A stretch of 64,000 nucleotides of DNA from contig JADYZW010000027.1 of NCBI GenBank assembly GCA_020852955.1, forward strand, positions 48,551 to 112,550, written 5' to 3'. The notes under the pieces were generated by a model. It did not search any database. It was not told where the DNA came from and worked only from the letters and a program-made list of their open reading frames with translations. The translations under genes were made by a program, and so were the position numbers. Shown one piece after another: positions 29,999-43,163 of the stretch. Every line of letters begins with the position of its first letter. Within the stretch, counting starts at the first letter, position 1. The stretch is from Deltaproteobacteria bacterium. GTDB taxonomy: Bacteria; Desulfobacterota; Binatia; UTPRO1.

Positions 29999-31134
29999 CC
30001 GCGGCCTCGACGACGCCGAGCATCCTCGACCGGTCGCGCGCGGATCTCGAGGCCTGGTGCGCGGCCGCGGGCGAGCCCGCCTACCGCGCGGGCCAGATCG
30101 CGACCTGGCTCTATCGCCAGGGCGCGGGGGAGTTCGCCGCCATGCGGAACCTGCCGGCGGCGCTGCGGGAGGCGCTGGCCGCGGCCTTCGCGATCGACCT
30201 GCCTGAGGTCGCGCACGTCGCGCGGTCGCACGACGGGACGCGCAAGCTGCTGCTCCGGCTCGCCGACGGGGCGACCGTCGAGAGCGTGCTCATCCCGGAC
30301 GAGGCGCGGCTCACGCTCTGCGTGTCGACGCAAGTCGGGTGCGCGATGGGCTGCGGCTTCTGCGCCACCGCGACCCTCGGCCTCCACCGCCACCTCCGGC
30401 GCGGCGAGATCGTCGGCCAGTTCCTCGTCGCCCGCGCCCTCGTGGCCGCCGACCTCGCCGGGTCTCCGGAGGGGGTCGCTCCGGCGCGCATCACCAACAT
30501 GGTCTTCATGGGCATGGGCGAGCCGCTCCACAACTACGACGGCACCATCGGCGCCATCGAGACGCTGACCGCCGATTGGGGCGTCGACTTCTCGCACCGC
30601 CGCATCACCGTCTCGACGGTGGGGCTGCTTCCCGAGATGCGGCGCCTGCTCGCCGACACCCGGGTGAACCTCGCGGTGTCGCTGACCGCGATCGACCAGG
30701 ACGTGCGCCGGCGGATCATGCCGGTCTCCAGGAAGTACCCCGTCGAGGACCTGCTCGCGACCTGCCGGGCGCTGCCGTTGCCGCGGCGCAAACGCATCAC
30801 CTTCGAGTACGTCCTGCTCGCGGGCGTGAACGACGCGCCGACGCAGGCCAAGGCGCTCGCCCGGGCGCTCGCGGGCATCCGCTGCAAGGTGAACCTCATC
30901 CCCTTCAATCCCTTCCCGGGCGCGGCGTTCGGGCGCAGCGACGACCTCGCCGTGGCGCGCTTCCAGGACGCGCTGCGCAACGCCGGCGTGCACGCGACCG
31001 TCCGCGAGAGCCGGGGGCCAGACATCGCGGCGGCATGCGGGCAGCTGGTGGCGGAAGGCGCGGCGCGCCGGACCCCCGCCCGCGCGGCGGCGACGCTCCC
31101 GGCCGCCGCGCCCCACGCGGGAGACGGGCACTGA
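29995..31134 (+). CDS. rlmN: Dual-specificity rRNA/tRNA adenine-C2 methyltransferase
   Basis: A 379-residue radical-SAM enzyme that methylates C2 of adenosine in 23S rRNA (A2503) and in certain tRNAs. The iron-sulfur cysteines are C116, C120 and C123 (CAMGCGFC). Other signatures are NMVFMGMGEPLHNYD, ITVSTVGLLPEM, NLAVSLTA, INLIPFNP-type KVNLIPFNPFPG and the C-terminal RGPDIAAACGQLV with the methyl-carrying Cys. The C-terminal 30 residues are Ala-rich and extend beyond the usual end. Start GTG 29995 overlaps the previous stop. Confidence 0.95.
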   Translation: MTAASTTPSILDRSRADLEAWCAAAGEPAYRAGQIATWLYRQGAGEFAAMRNLPAALREALAAAFAIDLPEVAHVARSHDGTRKLLLRLADGATVESVLIPDEARLTLCVSTQVGCAMGCGFCATATLGLHRHLRRGEIVGQFLVARALVAADLAGSPEGVAPARITNMVFMGMGEPLHNYDGTIGAIETLTADWGVDFSHRRITVSTVGLLPEMRRLLADTRVNLAVSLTAIDQDVRRRIMPVSRKYPVEDLLATCRALPLPRRKRITFEYVLLAGVNDAPTQAKALARALAGIRCKVNLIPFNPFPGAAFGRSDDLAVARFQDALRNAGVHATVRESRGPDIAAACGQLVAEGAARRTPARAAATLPAAAPHAGDGH

Positions 31135-32066
31135 GCGGGCTCGGCGTCGTCATCAACCCGAACGCGGGGAGCAACCGGCGGAAGGCCGATCGGCCGCGGC
31201 GCTTCGAGGACATCGTCGGTGACGCGGGCGTGGTGCGGGTGACGCCGGACCTCGCGGCGATGGACCGGGTCGCGGAGGAGTTCGCGGCCCGTCGCGTCGA
31301 CATCGTCGCGTGCTGCGGCGGCGACGGCAGCCAGTTCCGGACGCTCTCGGCGCTCCGCAAGGCGTGGCCGGACGACGACTTGCCGTTGTTCCTGCCGCTG
31401 CGCGCCGGGACGATGAACTACATCGCGCGCTCGATCGGCTGCATGCGGGGCGGCCCGGAGCACGTGCTCGCGCACGTCGTGCGCGACTACCGACACGGTC
31501 GCACCCACGACATCGTGCACCGGCACCTGCTCGTCGTGAACGACGTACACGCGGGGTTCGTCGTCGGCTGCGGCGTGGTGGTGAACTACCTCCGCCTCTA
31601 CTACAGCGAGCCGCGTCCCGGCCCGGTGACGGCGACGCGCCTCCTGGCGCGCCTCGTCGCCTCGGCGATCGCGGGGACGTCGCTCGTGCGCGGCGTCTTC
31701 CGGCGCGTCGAAGCCGACGTCGACTGCGACGACGAGCGCGTGCCGTTCCGCACCTTCACGGTGGTGCTCGCGGGAACGATCACCCACGTTGCGCTGGGGT
31801 TCAAACCGATGTATCTGGCGGCGCGCAAACGTCGGCATTTCCATCTGCTGGCGGGTCCGATCGGGCCGCTCAGGCTGGCCCGCAAGATCGTGCGCTTCCA
31901 CCGCGGCTTTCCGCTCGAGGAGCCCGATTTCTACGACAACCTGGCACGCACGGTGACGATACGCTTCGCGACCCCGACGGGCTTCATGATGGACGGCGAC
32001 GTCCTCGACCCCGTCGACACCCTGACCATCACGACCGGACCCCTGGTCGCGATGATCCGCGGCTGA
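31131..32066 (+). CDS. Diacylglycerol/sphingosine-kinase-like lipid kinase
   Basis: A protein of about 311 residues with a DAGK catalytic domain. It begins VVINPNAGSNRRK, carries the nucleotide-binding GGDGS (63-67) and the RAGTMNYIARSIG region, and ends with a beta-rich domain (GFMMDGDVLDP). Such proteins phosphorylate diacylglycerol or other lipids, or make related phosphate transfers; the substrate is unknown. The start is unusual. The only in-frame start candidate near the domain is CTG 31131, which overlaps the rlmN stop as CTGA. The nearest ATG (31035) would give a 100-base overlap and a non-family extension. Confidence 0.8.
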   Translation: MSGLGVVINPNAGSNRRKADRPRRFEDIVGDAGVVRVTPDLAAMDRVAEEFAARRVDIVACCGGDGSQFRTLSALRKAWPDDDLPLFLPLRAGTMNYIARSIGCMRGGPEHVLAHVVRDYRHGRTHDIVHRHLLVVNDVHAGFVVGCGVVVNYLRLYYSEPRPGPVTATRLLARLVASAIAGTSLVRGVFRRVEADVDCDDERVPFRTFTVVLAGTITHVALGFKPMYLAARKRRHFHLLAGPIGPLRLARKIVRFHRGFPLEEPDFYDNLARTVTIRFATPTGFMMDGDVLDPVDTLTITTGPLVAMIRG

Positions 32067-32081
32067 GGACGGGAGGACCCC

Positions 32082-32951
32082 GTGGGATTGAAGATCGGGA
32101 TCATCGGCGGCAGCGGCCTCTACGAGATGGACGGCCTGACCGAGGTCCGCGAGACGCTGGTGGAAACGCCTTTCGGACCGCCCTCCGACGCGATCGTCCA
32201 CGGGCGGCTCGGCGCCGCGGAGCTCTTCTTCTTGCCCCGCCACGGTCGCGGCCATCGCCTGCTGCCCTCCGAGCTGCCGTTCCGCGCCAACCTCTGGGCG
32301 CTCAAGCACCTCGGCGTCGAGCGGGTGATCGCGGTTGGCGCGGTCGGCAGCCTGCGCGAGGAAATCGCGCCCGGACATCTGGTGGTCCCCGACCAGTTCC
32401 TCGATCGCACCTTCGGCCGCGCCGGCACGTTCTTCGGGAACGGCATCGTCGCGCACGTCGGCTTCGGCGATCCGGTCTGCCCCGTGCTGTCCCGGAGTCT
32501 CGTCGCGAGCGCCCGCCGCCTCGGCGCGACCGTGCACGCGGGGGGCACCTACGTCTGCATGGAAGGCCCGCAGTTCTCGACCCGCGCGGAGTCCGAGCTG
32601 TACCGCAGCTGGGGCGCGGCCGTCATCGGCATGACGAACCTGCAGGAGGCGAAGCTCGCGCGCGAGGCCGAGCTTTGCTTCGCGACCCTCGCGCTCGCGA
32701 CCGACTACGACTGCTGGCGGCACGGCCACGACGAGGTCGCGATCGAGGACGTGCTCGCCGTCCTCCAGGCCAACGTCGCCCTGGCGAAGGCGGTGGTGCG
32801 CGACGTCCTGCCGGCGCTGCCGGCGTCGCCGGGGTGCGCCTGCGGCCGCGCGCTCGAGCACGCGATCATCACCGACCGCGCCAGGATCCCGGTGCGGGTG
32901 AAGCGGGACCTGGCGCCGATCATCGGCCGCTACGTGCCGGAGGAGGGCTGA
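32082..32951 (+). CDS. mtnP: S-methyl-5'-thioadenosine phosphorylase
   Basis: A 289-residue purine nucleoside phosphorylase that splits methylthioadenosine (and possibly related nucleosides) into adenine and methylthioribose-1-phosphate in methionine salvage. Family segments are IGIIGGSGLYEMDGL, FLPRHGRGHRLLPSELPFRAN, AVGAVGSLREEIAPG, VCMEGPQFSTRAES and GMTNLQEAKLAREAE. The Met-Thr-Asn in GMTN is the MTAP form of the purine-specificity loop. A GGGAGGAC ribosome-binding site precedes the GTG start. A PfkB kinase follows after two bases. Confidence 0.93.
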   Translation: MGLKIGIIGGSGLYEMDGLTEVRETLVETPFGPPSDAIVHGRLGAAELFFLPRHGRGHRLLPSELPFRANLWALKHLGVERVIAVGAVGSLREEIAPGHLVVPDQFLDRTFGRAGTFFGNGIVAHVGFGDPVCPVLSRSLVASARRLGATVHAGGTYVCMEGPQFSTRAESELYRSWGAAVIGMTNLQEAKLAREAELCFATLALATDYDCWRHGHDEVAIEDVLAVLQANVALAKAVVRDVLPALPASPGCACGRALEHAIITDRARIPVRVKRDLAPIIGRYVPEEG

Positions 32952-32953
32952 GC

Positions 32954-33898
32954 GTGGGGGAGATCGTCCGCGGGCGCGGACCTGGGGCGGAGCCGCTCGT
33001 CGTCGTCGGATCGGTCGCCATCGACACCATCGAGACCCGGGCCGATCGGGCCCCGGAGGTGCTCGGCGGCGCCGCCACGTACTTCGCGGTGGCGGCGAGC
33101 TTCTTCGCGCCGGTGCGGATGGTCGGAGTCGTCGGCGAGGACTTCCCGCGGGCCGATCTCGACTGGTTCCGGCGCCGGGGCATCGATCTCGCGGGCGTCG
33201 AGATCCGCCCGGGACGCACGATGCGCTGGACCGGGCGGTACCACGAGGACATGAACGTCCGCGACACGCTGAGCTTCGAGGCGAACGTCTTCGACGGATA
33301 CCTGCCGACCCTGCCGCCGGCCTACTGCGACGCCCCGTTCGTCTTCCTCGCGAACATCGCGCCGTCCCTGCAAGCACGCGTGCTCGACCAGATGCGGGCG
33401 CCGCGCCTGGTCGGCGCCGACACGATGAACCTCTGGATCGAGACGACCCGCGACGAGCTCGGCGCGCTGCTCCGCCGGGTGCCGCTCCTCGTGATCAACG
33501 ACGAGGAGGCGCGCCTGCTCTCCGGCGAGCGCAACGTGGTGCGCGCGGCCCGCAGGATCCTCGAGCTCGGCCCGACGAGCCTGATGATCAAGCGCGGCGA
33601 GTACGGGGTCCTGTTCTTCTCGGGCGACAGCGTCTTCTCGGCGCCGGCGTATCCCCTGGAGGAGGTCTTCGATCCGACCGGCGCCGGCGACACCTTCGCC
33701 GGGGGGGTCATGGGCTACCTCGCGTCGACCGGCGACACCTCGCCCGCGGGGATCCGCAAGGCCATCGTGTACGGCAGCGTGGTCGCGTCGTTCACGGTCG
33801 AGGCGTTCAGCCTGGAGCGCCTCCGAACGCTGACCCGCGACGACATCGAGCGCCGCTACCGCCAGTTCGTGAGCCTCACGAGCTTCGACGTCACCTGA
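32954..33898 (+). CDS. PfkB/ribokinase-family sugar or nucleoside kinase
   Basis: A 314-residue kinase. The N-terminal glycine-rich region reads LGGAATYFAVAASFF, and the C-terminal anion-hole and catalytic motif DPTGAGDTFAGG is around residues 240-251 with the base Asp. The substrate is uncertain. Position two bases after mtnP suggests a role in nucleoside or methylthioribose salvage, for example adenosine or MTR-like kinase, but this is inference. Start GTG 32954; the longer upstream frame is a shadow of neighbouring genes. Confidence 0.85.
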   Translation: MGEIVRGRGPGAEPLVVVGSVAIDTIETRADRAPEVLGGAATYFAVAASFFAPVRMVGVVGEDFPRADLDWFRRRGIDLAGVEIRPGRTMRWTGRYHEDMNVRDTLSFEANVFDGYLPTLPPAYCDAPFVFLANIAPSLQARVLDQMRAPRLVGADTMNLWIETTRDELGALLRRVPLLVINDEEARLLSGERNVVRAARRILELGPTSLMIKRGEYGVLFFSGDSVFSAPAYPLEEVFDPTGAGDTFAGGVMGYLASTGDTSPAGIRKAIVYGSVVASFTVEAFSLERLRTLTRDDIERRYRQFVSLTSFDVT

Positions 33899-33912
33899 GC
33901 GAGCGTGCGATC

Positions 33913-34887
33913 ATGCCGCGGCTCTCGATCGTCGTGCCGGTCTACAACGAGGCGCCGAACGCCGAAGCGCTGGTGCGCGAGCTCCAGGCGACCGCGGACC
34001 GCCTGCCGCCGGCCACCGAGATCGTGCTGGTCGACGACGGCAGCACCGACGACACCTACGCCCGCCTGATCGACGCCGCCGGCGACGATCCGCGCGTGCA
34101 CCTCGTCCGGTTGATGCGGAACTTCGGGCAGACCGCGGCGCTCGCTGCCGGCATCGACCACGCGAGCGGCGCGGTGATCGTCACCATGGACGGCGACCTG
34201 CAGAACGACCCTGCGGACATCCCGCGCCTGCTCGCGACGCTCGACGCGGGCTACGACGTCGTCACCGGCTGGCGGCGCGACCGCAAGGATCCGTTCGTGT
34301 CACGGAAGCTGCCCTCGATGATCGCCAACGCCATCATCGGGGCGACCACCAACGTGGCGATCCACGACCACGGCTGCGGCCTGAAGGCGTTTCGCGCCGA
34401 CGTCGCCAAGCAGCTCCGGCTCTACGGCGAGATGCACCGCTTCATCACGGCCATTGCCGGCGACCTCGGGGCGGCGGTGACGGAGATCCCGGTGAACCAT
34501 CGACCGCGCCTGCGCGGGCAGTCGAAGTACGGCATCTCGCGAACGGTGCGGGTGGTGCTCGATCTTCTCACCATCAAGTTCCTGTCGGGCTTCTCGACCC
34601 GGCCGATCCACGTCTTCGGCACGTTCGGGCTGCTCACGATGCTGACGGGCATGGTGATCGTCGGCGTCCTCGGCATCGAGAAGATCGTGTTCGGCATGGA
34701 GCTTGCCGGCCGCCCGATCCTCCTGCTCGGCGTGCTGCTCGTGCTCGGAGGCGTGCAGCTCGTGACGTTGGGTCTGCTCGGCGAGATGCTGGCGCGGACG
34801 TATCACGAGTCGCAAGGCAAGCCGATCTACCGGCTTCGGGAGCTGCGCCGCCCTTCGGAGCGCGCGTCGACCGCGACCGCCGGCTGA
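33913..34887 (+). CDS. Family 2 glycosyltransferase, polyprenyl-phosphate type
   Basis: A 324-residue GT-A enzyme with two C-terminal membrane segments (about 230-255 and 262-290), the plan of undecaprenyl-phosphate sugar transferases such as ArnC and GtrB. Motifs are VVPVYNEAPNAEAL, VLVDDGSTDDT, the metal site MDGDLQNDP, HGCGLKAFRADV and the acceptor-loop RPRLRGQSKYGI. It likely loads a sugar from a UDP- or GDP-sugar onto undecaprenyl phosphate. It lies just upstream of UDP-glucuronate/UDP-xylose synthesis genes. Start ATG 33913. Confidence 0.88.
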   Translation: MPRLSIVVPVYNEAPNAEALVRELQATADRLPPATEIVLVDDGSTDDTYARLIDAAGDDPRVHLVRLMRNFGQTAALAAGIDHASGAVIVTMDGDLQNDPADIPRLLATLDAGYDVVTGWRRDRKDPFVSRKLPSMIANAIIGATTNVAIHDHGCGLKAFRADVAKQLRLYGEMHRFITAIAGDLGAAVTEIPVNHRPRLRGQSKYGISRTVRVVLDLLTIKFLSGFSTRPIHVFGTFGLLTMLTGMVIVGVLGIEKIVFGMELAGRPILLLGVLLVLGGVQLVTLGLLGEMLARTYHESQGKPIYRLRELRRPSERASTATAG

Positions 34888-34897
34888 AGAATGCCGT

Positions 34898-34926
34898 TTG
34901 ACGGTGTGGGGGCTGGCCGGTACCTT
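34898..34926 (+). promoter_or_regulatory. Sigma70-like promoter before ugd
   Basis: TTGACG (34898-34903), a 17-base spacer, then TACCTT (34921-34926). Transcription would begin near 34933, giving a leader of about 55 bases. A clear ACGGAGG ribosome-binding site precedes the ugd GTG at 34989. Confidence 0.5.
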
Positions 34927-34988
34927 CGAGGCACCCCCAGCGGTGGGCGTTCCGGACGCCCGACCCGCACGGTCCCAACGGAGGCCTT

Positions 34989-37252
<2,264 letters not shown>

Positions 37253-37256
<4 letters not shown>

Positions 37257-38182
37257 AGATCCTGGTGACGGGCGGCGCCGGGTTCATCGCCTCGCACATC
37301 TCGGATGCGTACCTCGCGGCCGGCCACGAGGTCGTGATCGTCGATGATCTCTCGTCGGGCACGCGCGCCAATCTGCCGGCGGCGGCGAAGTTCTACCACG
37401 CCGACATCCGGAGCCCGGAAGCGCGGGAGATCATCCGCAACGAGCGCCCGCAGGTCCTGTCGCTGCACGCGGCGCAGATGGACGTCCGGAAGTCGGTCGC
37501 CGACCCCGGCTTCGACGCCGAGGTGAACGTCCTCGGCATGATCAACATGCTCGAGGCCGGCCGCGAAGTCGGCGTCCGGAAGGTGATCTTCGCCTCGTCG
37601 GGCGGCGCCACCTACGGCGAACAGGAGGCGTTTCCCGCGGCCGAGAGCCATCCCCACAATCCGCTCTCGCCCTACGGCATCACCAAGGCGACCGGCGAGC
37701 ACTACCTCTTCTTCTACCACGCGGTCTACGGGATGCCGTACGTCGCGCTGCGCTACGCCAACGTCTACGGGCCGCGCCAGGATCCGCACGGCGAGGCCGG
37801 AGTCGTCGCGATCTTCACCGAGAAGCTGCTCGCGGGCCAGGCCCCCACCATCAACGGCGACGGCAAGCAGACCCGCGACTACGTCTTCGTCGGTGACGTC
37901 GTGCGCGCCAATCTCGCCGCGCTCGATCGCTCGTTCGTCGGCTCGGTCAACGTCGGCACCGGCATCGAGACCGACGTCACGACCCTGTACGCGCACCTCC
38001 GCGTGCTGACCGGAAGCCCGCATCCGGCGCAGCACGGTCCGGCCAAGGCGGGGGAGCAGCGCCGGAGCGTGATCGCGATCGGGCGCGCCGCCGAGGTGCT
38101 CGGCTGGAGGCCGGAGATCTCCCTGGAAGAGGGGCTGCGCCGCACCGTCGAGTTCTTCCGCGTCCGTCTGACGGCGCGCTAG
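37253..38182 (+). CDS. NAD-dependent UDP-hexose 4-epimerase-like SDR
   Basis: A 309-residue extended SDR closest to UDP-glucose 4-epimerase (GalE) of the bacterial/archaeal short type. GGAGFIASH near the start binds [15 protein letters not shown] carries the catalytic Ser/Thr region, and Tyr141/Lys145 lie in [13 protein letters not shown]. Substrate could be UDP-glucose/galactose, the GlcNAc form or another UDP-sugar, and cannot be settled by sequence alone. It is the last gene of the ugd operon and its stop is convergent with the histidine kinase by a four-base overlap. Confidence 0.85.
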
Positions 38183-40494
38183 GCCCGGAGCGCTTCGGGA
38201 ACAGCCGGCGCCGCCGGCTGCCAGGTCACGGTGAACGTCGATCCCTCCCCGACGGTGCTCTCCACGGCGATGTCGCCGGCGAGCAGGTCGACCAGACGCC
38301 GGACGATATGGAGGCCGAGGCCGACGCCGCCGAAGGTGCGGGTCGAGGAGCCGTCGACCTGGCGGAACATCTCGAAGATTACCGGCAGGCTGGCGGTCGG
38401 GATGCCGACGCCGGTGTCGCGGACGGTGAGGCGGACCCGCGCGCCGTCCCACTCGGCGCGCGCCTCGACGCCGCCCTCGTGCGTGAACTTCAGGGCGTTC
38501 CCGACCAGGTTCTTCAGGATCGTCTTGATCTTCTGCTTGTCGCTCAGGAGCGGGGCGCTCCCGAGGGCGTTGCGCCACACGAGCGCGACGCCGGAACCGA
38601 CGAGCGGACCGAGCTCGACATCGAGCTGGCGCATGACCGCATCGACATCGACCGGATCGGCCGCCACGGCGTCGCGGCCGGCTTCCAGGCGGCCCAGGTC
38701 GAGGGTGGCGTTCACGAGATCGAGGAGTTCGATGCCGGCCCGCTGGACGCGCGCGACCGTGTCCCGCTGCTCGTCGGTGAGCGGGCCGACGACGCCCTCC
38801 GCCAGCATGTCGCTGTACCCGAGGATGATGTTGAGGGGCGTGCGGAGCTCGTGGGACATCGTCGCCACGAACTCGGACTTGAGGCGGCTCGAAGCCTGGA
38901 GGTCGTCGATGAGGCGCGCATTGGCGACGGCGATCGTGGTCGCGTCCGCGACCCCCGTCGCCAGGCGCCGTTGCCGGGTCGAGAACGGCCCCGTACGCGC
39001 GCCGTACCCGTGGACCTGGACGCCGAGCACTGCGTCGGCGAGCCGCATCGGAACGTACAGCGCCGCGGTCGCTCCGAGCCGCCGCAGGATGGCCGGCGGG
39101 CGCGGCGCGGCGGCGACGTCGGGAATCTCGACGAGGGCGTGAGCGCGGGCGTCGCCGCCGAGGTCGAAGCCCTCCGGGGAGAGTGGGCCGGCCGCGAGCG
39201 CTACCCGCATGTCCGGCCGCATGCCCGCGGCGGCGACCAGCCTGAGCGCGTGCGTGGCGTCGTCCCATGCGAACGTCGCGCTCCAATCGCAGGCGAGCGC
39301 GCCCGCGGCGACGGCGGTCACACGCTCGAGCATGTCGGACTGTCCGAGGTGGGTGCTGAGCGTGCGTCCGACTTCCACCAGCGCCTCCGCGGTTCGGGCC
39401 GCCTCCTCGGCGCGCCGCTCGGCGCGCTTGCGCTGGACGACGGCGCCGAGCTGGACCGCCGCGCCGGCGAGCGCGTGCATGAGGCGCGTGTCCTCCGCGT
39501 GGGTTTCGCGCACGAAGAACTCGAGCACGGCGATCACCTCGCCGCCGGCGATCACCGGAATGCCGACGCCGGCCGAGAGCCGGAGGCGCCGCGCCGACTC
39601 CGCCCGGGGAAAGCCACCCGGGTCGCGGAGGTCGCGCATCCACGCCGGCGCGCCGCTCGCCCACACCCGCCCGGGGAGGCCCTCGCCGCGCGCGAAGCGA
39701 TGGCCGCGGTTGTCGGCATGGAACGCGGCGCCGTCGGGATCGTCGGACCACCAGGCCGAGCACTCGAGCGCGGCGCCGTCCGCACGCGGCGTCCACGCTT
39801 GGCCGACGACCCACCCCGACGCCTCGCAGGTGCGGCGCAAGACCACCACGAGCGCGGCCTCCGGATCCGGAGCGGCGCCGACCTCGAGACTCACGCTCTG
39901 CAGCAGCCGCAACTCGTGCTCCATGCGGGCGCGCTCGCGGCGCGCGCGCTCGAACGCCGCGGCGACGCCGATCAAGGCCATCAGCAGGATCGAGGACGGA
40001 GCGGCCGCGTACCCGAGGGTCTCGAGCGAGCCGGTGCAGAGCCACACCGCGAGTGCGCTCGGGACGGCGGTGACCAGGACGGTCGCGAGCTGGAACCACA
40101 TGCCCCACGGCATGAACGTCGCCGCGACGAGGCAGGTGACGAGCGCCGAGAGGCCGGTCCCGAACGGGTTCTCCGTGACGACGTCCGAGAGCACGCCGGA
40201 GCCGAAGATGCCGGCCAGGACCAGGATCGGAATCGTCGCCGCGGCGCGCCGGCTGGTCGCGCGGCGGAGCGCCAGCATGCCGAGGGCGACGCAGGCGGTC
40301 TGGAAGACGGTGATCTGCACGAGGACGGCCAGGAGCGGGGGATCGAGCGAGGCGTCGGTCGCCAGGAGGACACCGAGCGCCGCCAGCATGAGCCAGAACG
40401 ACAGGCGCGCCCGTTCGACGAGGAGGCGTGTGACGGCGGCGTCCTCCGTGTGGAGGGCCGTCGAGGAAGCGCTATTTTGCTGACGCCCTGCCAT
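38179..40494 (-). CDS. Membrane sensor histidine kinase with GAF domains
   Basis: A 771-residue protein. The N-terminal ~150 residues contain about five or six hydrophobic segments (a MASE-like sensory region). Two GAF-like domains follow (about 200-360 and 385-530), then HisKA with the phospho-acceptor His548 in [10 protein letters not shown], then HATPase_c with DTGVGIP and [10 protein letters not shown]. It should autophosphorylate in response to an unknown small-molecule or membrane signal. No response regulator is next to it, so it is an orphan or works with a distant partner. Start ATG 40494; the much longer open frame upstream is antisense to lepA. It is divergent from lepA. Confidence 0.9.
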   Translation of the reverse strand: MAGRQQNSASSTALHTEDAAVTRLLVERARLSFWLMLAALGVLLATDASLDPPLLAVLVQITVFQTACVALGMLALRRATSRRAAATIPILVLAGIFGSGVLSDVVTENPFGTGLSALVTCLVAATFMPWGMWFQLATVLVTAVPSALAVWLCTGSLETLGYAAAPSSILLMALIGVAAAFERARRERARMEHELRLLQSVSLEVGAAPDPEAALVVVLRRTCEASGWVVGQAWTPRADGAALECSAWWSDDPDGAAFHADNRGHRFARGEGLPGRVWASGAPAWMRDLRDPGGFPRAESARRLRLSAGVGIPVIAGGEVIAVLEFFVRETHAEDTRLMHALAGAAVQLGAVVQRKRAERRAEEAARTAEALVEVGRTLSTHLGQSDMLERVTAVAAGALACDWSATFAWDDATHALRLVAAAGMRPDMRVALAAGPLSPEGFDLGGDARAHALVEIPDVAAAPRPPAILRRLGATAALYVPMRLADAVLGVQVHGYGARTGPFSTRQRRLATGVADATTIAVANARLIDDLQASSRLKSEFVATMSHELRTPLNIILGYSDMLAEGVVGPLTDEQRDTVARVQRAGIELLDLVNATLDLGRLEAGRDAVAADPVDVDAVMRQLDVELGPLVGSGVALVWRNALGSAPLLSDKQKIKTILKNLVGNALKFTHEGGVEARAEWDGARVRLTVRDTGVGIPTASLPVIFEMFRQVDGSSTRTFGGVGLGLHIVRRLVDLLAGDIAVESTVGEGSTFTVTWQPAAPAVPEALRA

Positions 40495-40614
40495 CCGCTT
40501 AGCGGTACGGGTGCCGGGAATCCGTCGGATCCCACACGCGAACCCGGGTCGCGAACGAACCAGCAACCGGCATGCCGCTCGCGCAGCGCGTCGATCCGTG
40601 CAAAATTCCGCCCG

Positions 40615-42417
<1,803 letters not shown>

Positions 42418-42458
42418 GTGGCGCGCTCGACTGGCGGCCTTCCCGTCGTTCCCCTATC

Positions 42459-43142
42459 ATGGCGCGCGTGACGAAGGGCCGTAGCGGTGTCGCCGGCGAG
42501 GACGAGGACGCGCGGCCGGTGACCCGAACGGCGCCGAAGCCGAAATCGACGGTCCGCGAGTACGCCGAGGCGCTCGCGGTCGCGTTCCTCCTGGCGCTCT
42601 TCATCCGGACGTTTCTCGTGCAGGCCTTCAAGATCCCGTCCGGATCGATGCTCGAGACGCTGCAGATCGGCGACCACATCCTCGTCAACAAGCTGCGTTA
42701 CGGCATCCGCCTGCCGATCCTCGGGAAGCGGATCGTGAAGTTCCAAGACCCCCGCCGCGGCGACGTGATCGTCTTCGTCTACCCGGTCGATCCGAGCAAG
42801 GACTTCATCAAGCGGGTGATCGGCCAGCCGGGCGACACGGTCGAGGTGCGCCACAAGCAGGTCTACATCAACGGCGAGAAGATCGCGGATCCCTGGGGGC
42901 AGTTCGTCGAGGGTCCGGGAGAGGGCAGCCGCCTCACGCCGCGCGACAACTTCGGTCCGGTCACGGTGCCGGAGGATCAGGTCTTCGTCATGGGCGACAA
43001 TCGCGACCGCAGCTACGACAGCCGCTTCTGGGGCTTCGTGCCGCTGGACGACGTCCGCGGCAAGGCCTTCGTCATCTACTGGTCGTGGGACGGCCAGGAC
43101 CGCTGGGTCCGCTGGGAACGCCTGGGCGACATCATCCACTGA
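42459..43142 (+). CDS. lepB: Signal peptidase I
   Basis: A 227-residue inner-membrane serine protease that cleaves signal peptides from exported proteins. One membrane segment (about 37-55) precedes the catalytic Ser63 in IPSGSM; the general base Lys118 lies in DFIKRVIGQPGD. The late box VFVMGDNRDRSYDSRFWG is also typical. Start ATG 42459 is about 40 bases after lepA. Confidence 0.95.
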   Translation: MARVTKGRSGVAGEDEDARPVTRTAPKPKSTVREYAEALAVAFLLALFIRTFLVQAFKIPSGSMLETLQIGDHILVNKLRYGIRLPILGKRIVKFQDPRRGDVIVFVYPVDPSKDFIKRVIGQPGDTVEVRHKQVYINGEKIADPWGQFVEGPGEGSRLTPRDNFGPVTVPEDQVFVMGDNRDRSYDSRFWGFVPLDDVRGKAFVIYWSWDGQDRWVRWERLGDIIH

Positions 43143-43163
43143 GCGTCCGGTCCGCCGCCGCGC

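Noticed and set aside
38308..40614. Upstream extension of the lepA frame
   Set aside because: It is antisense to the histidine kinase and has no domain. LepA homologues begin at the GTG at 40615.
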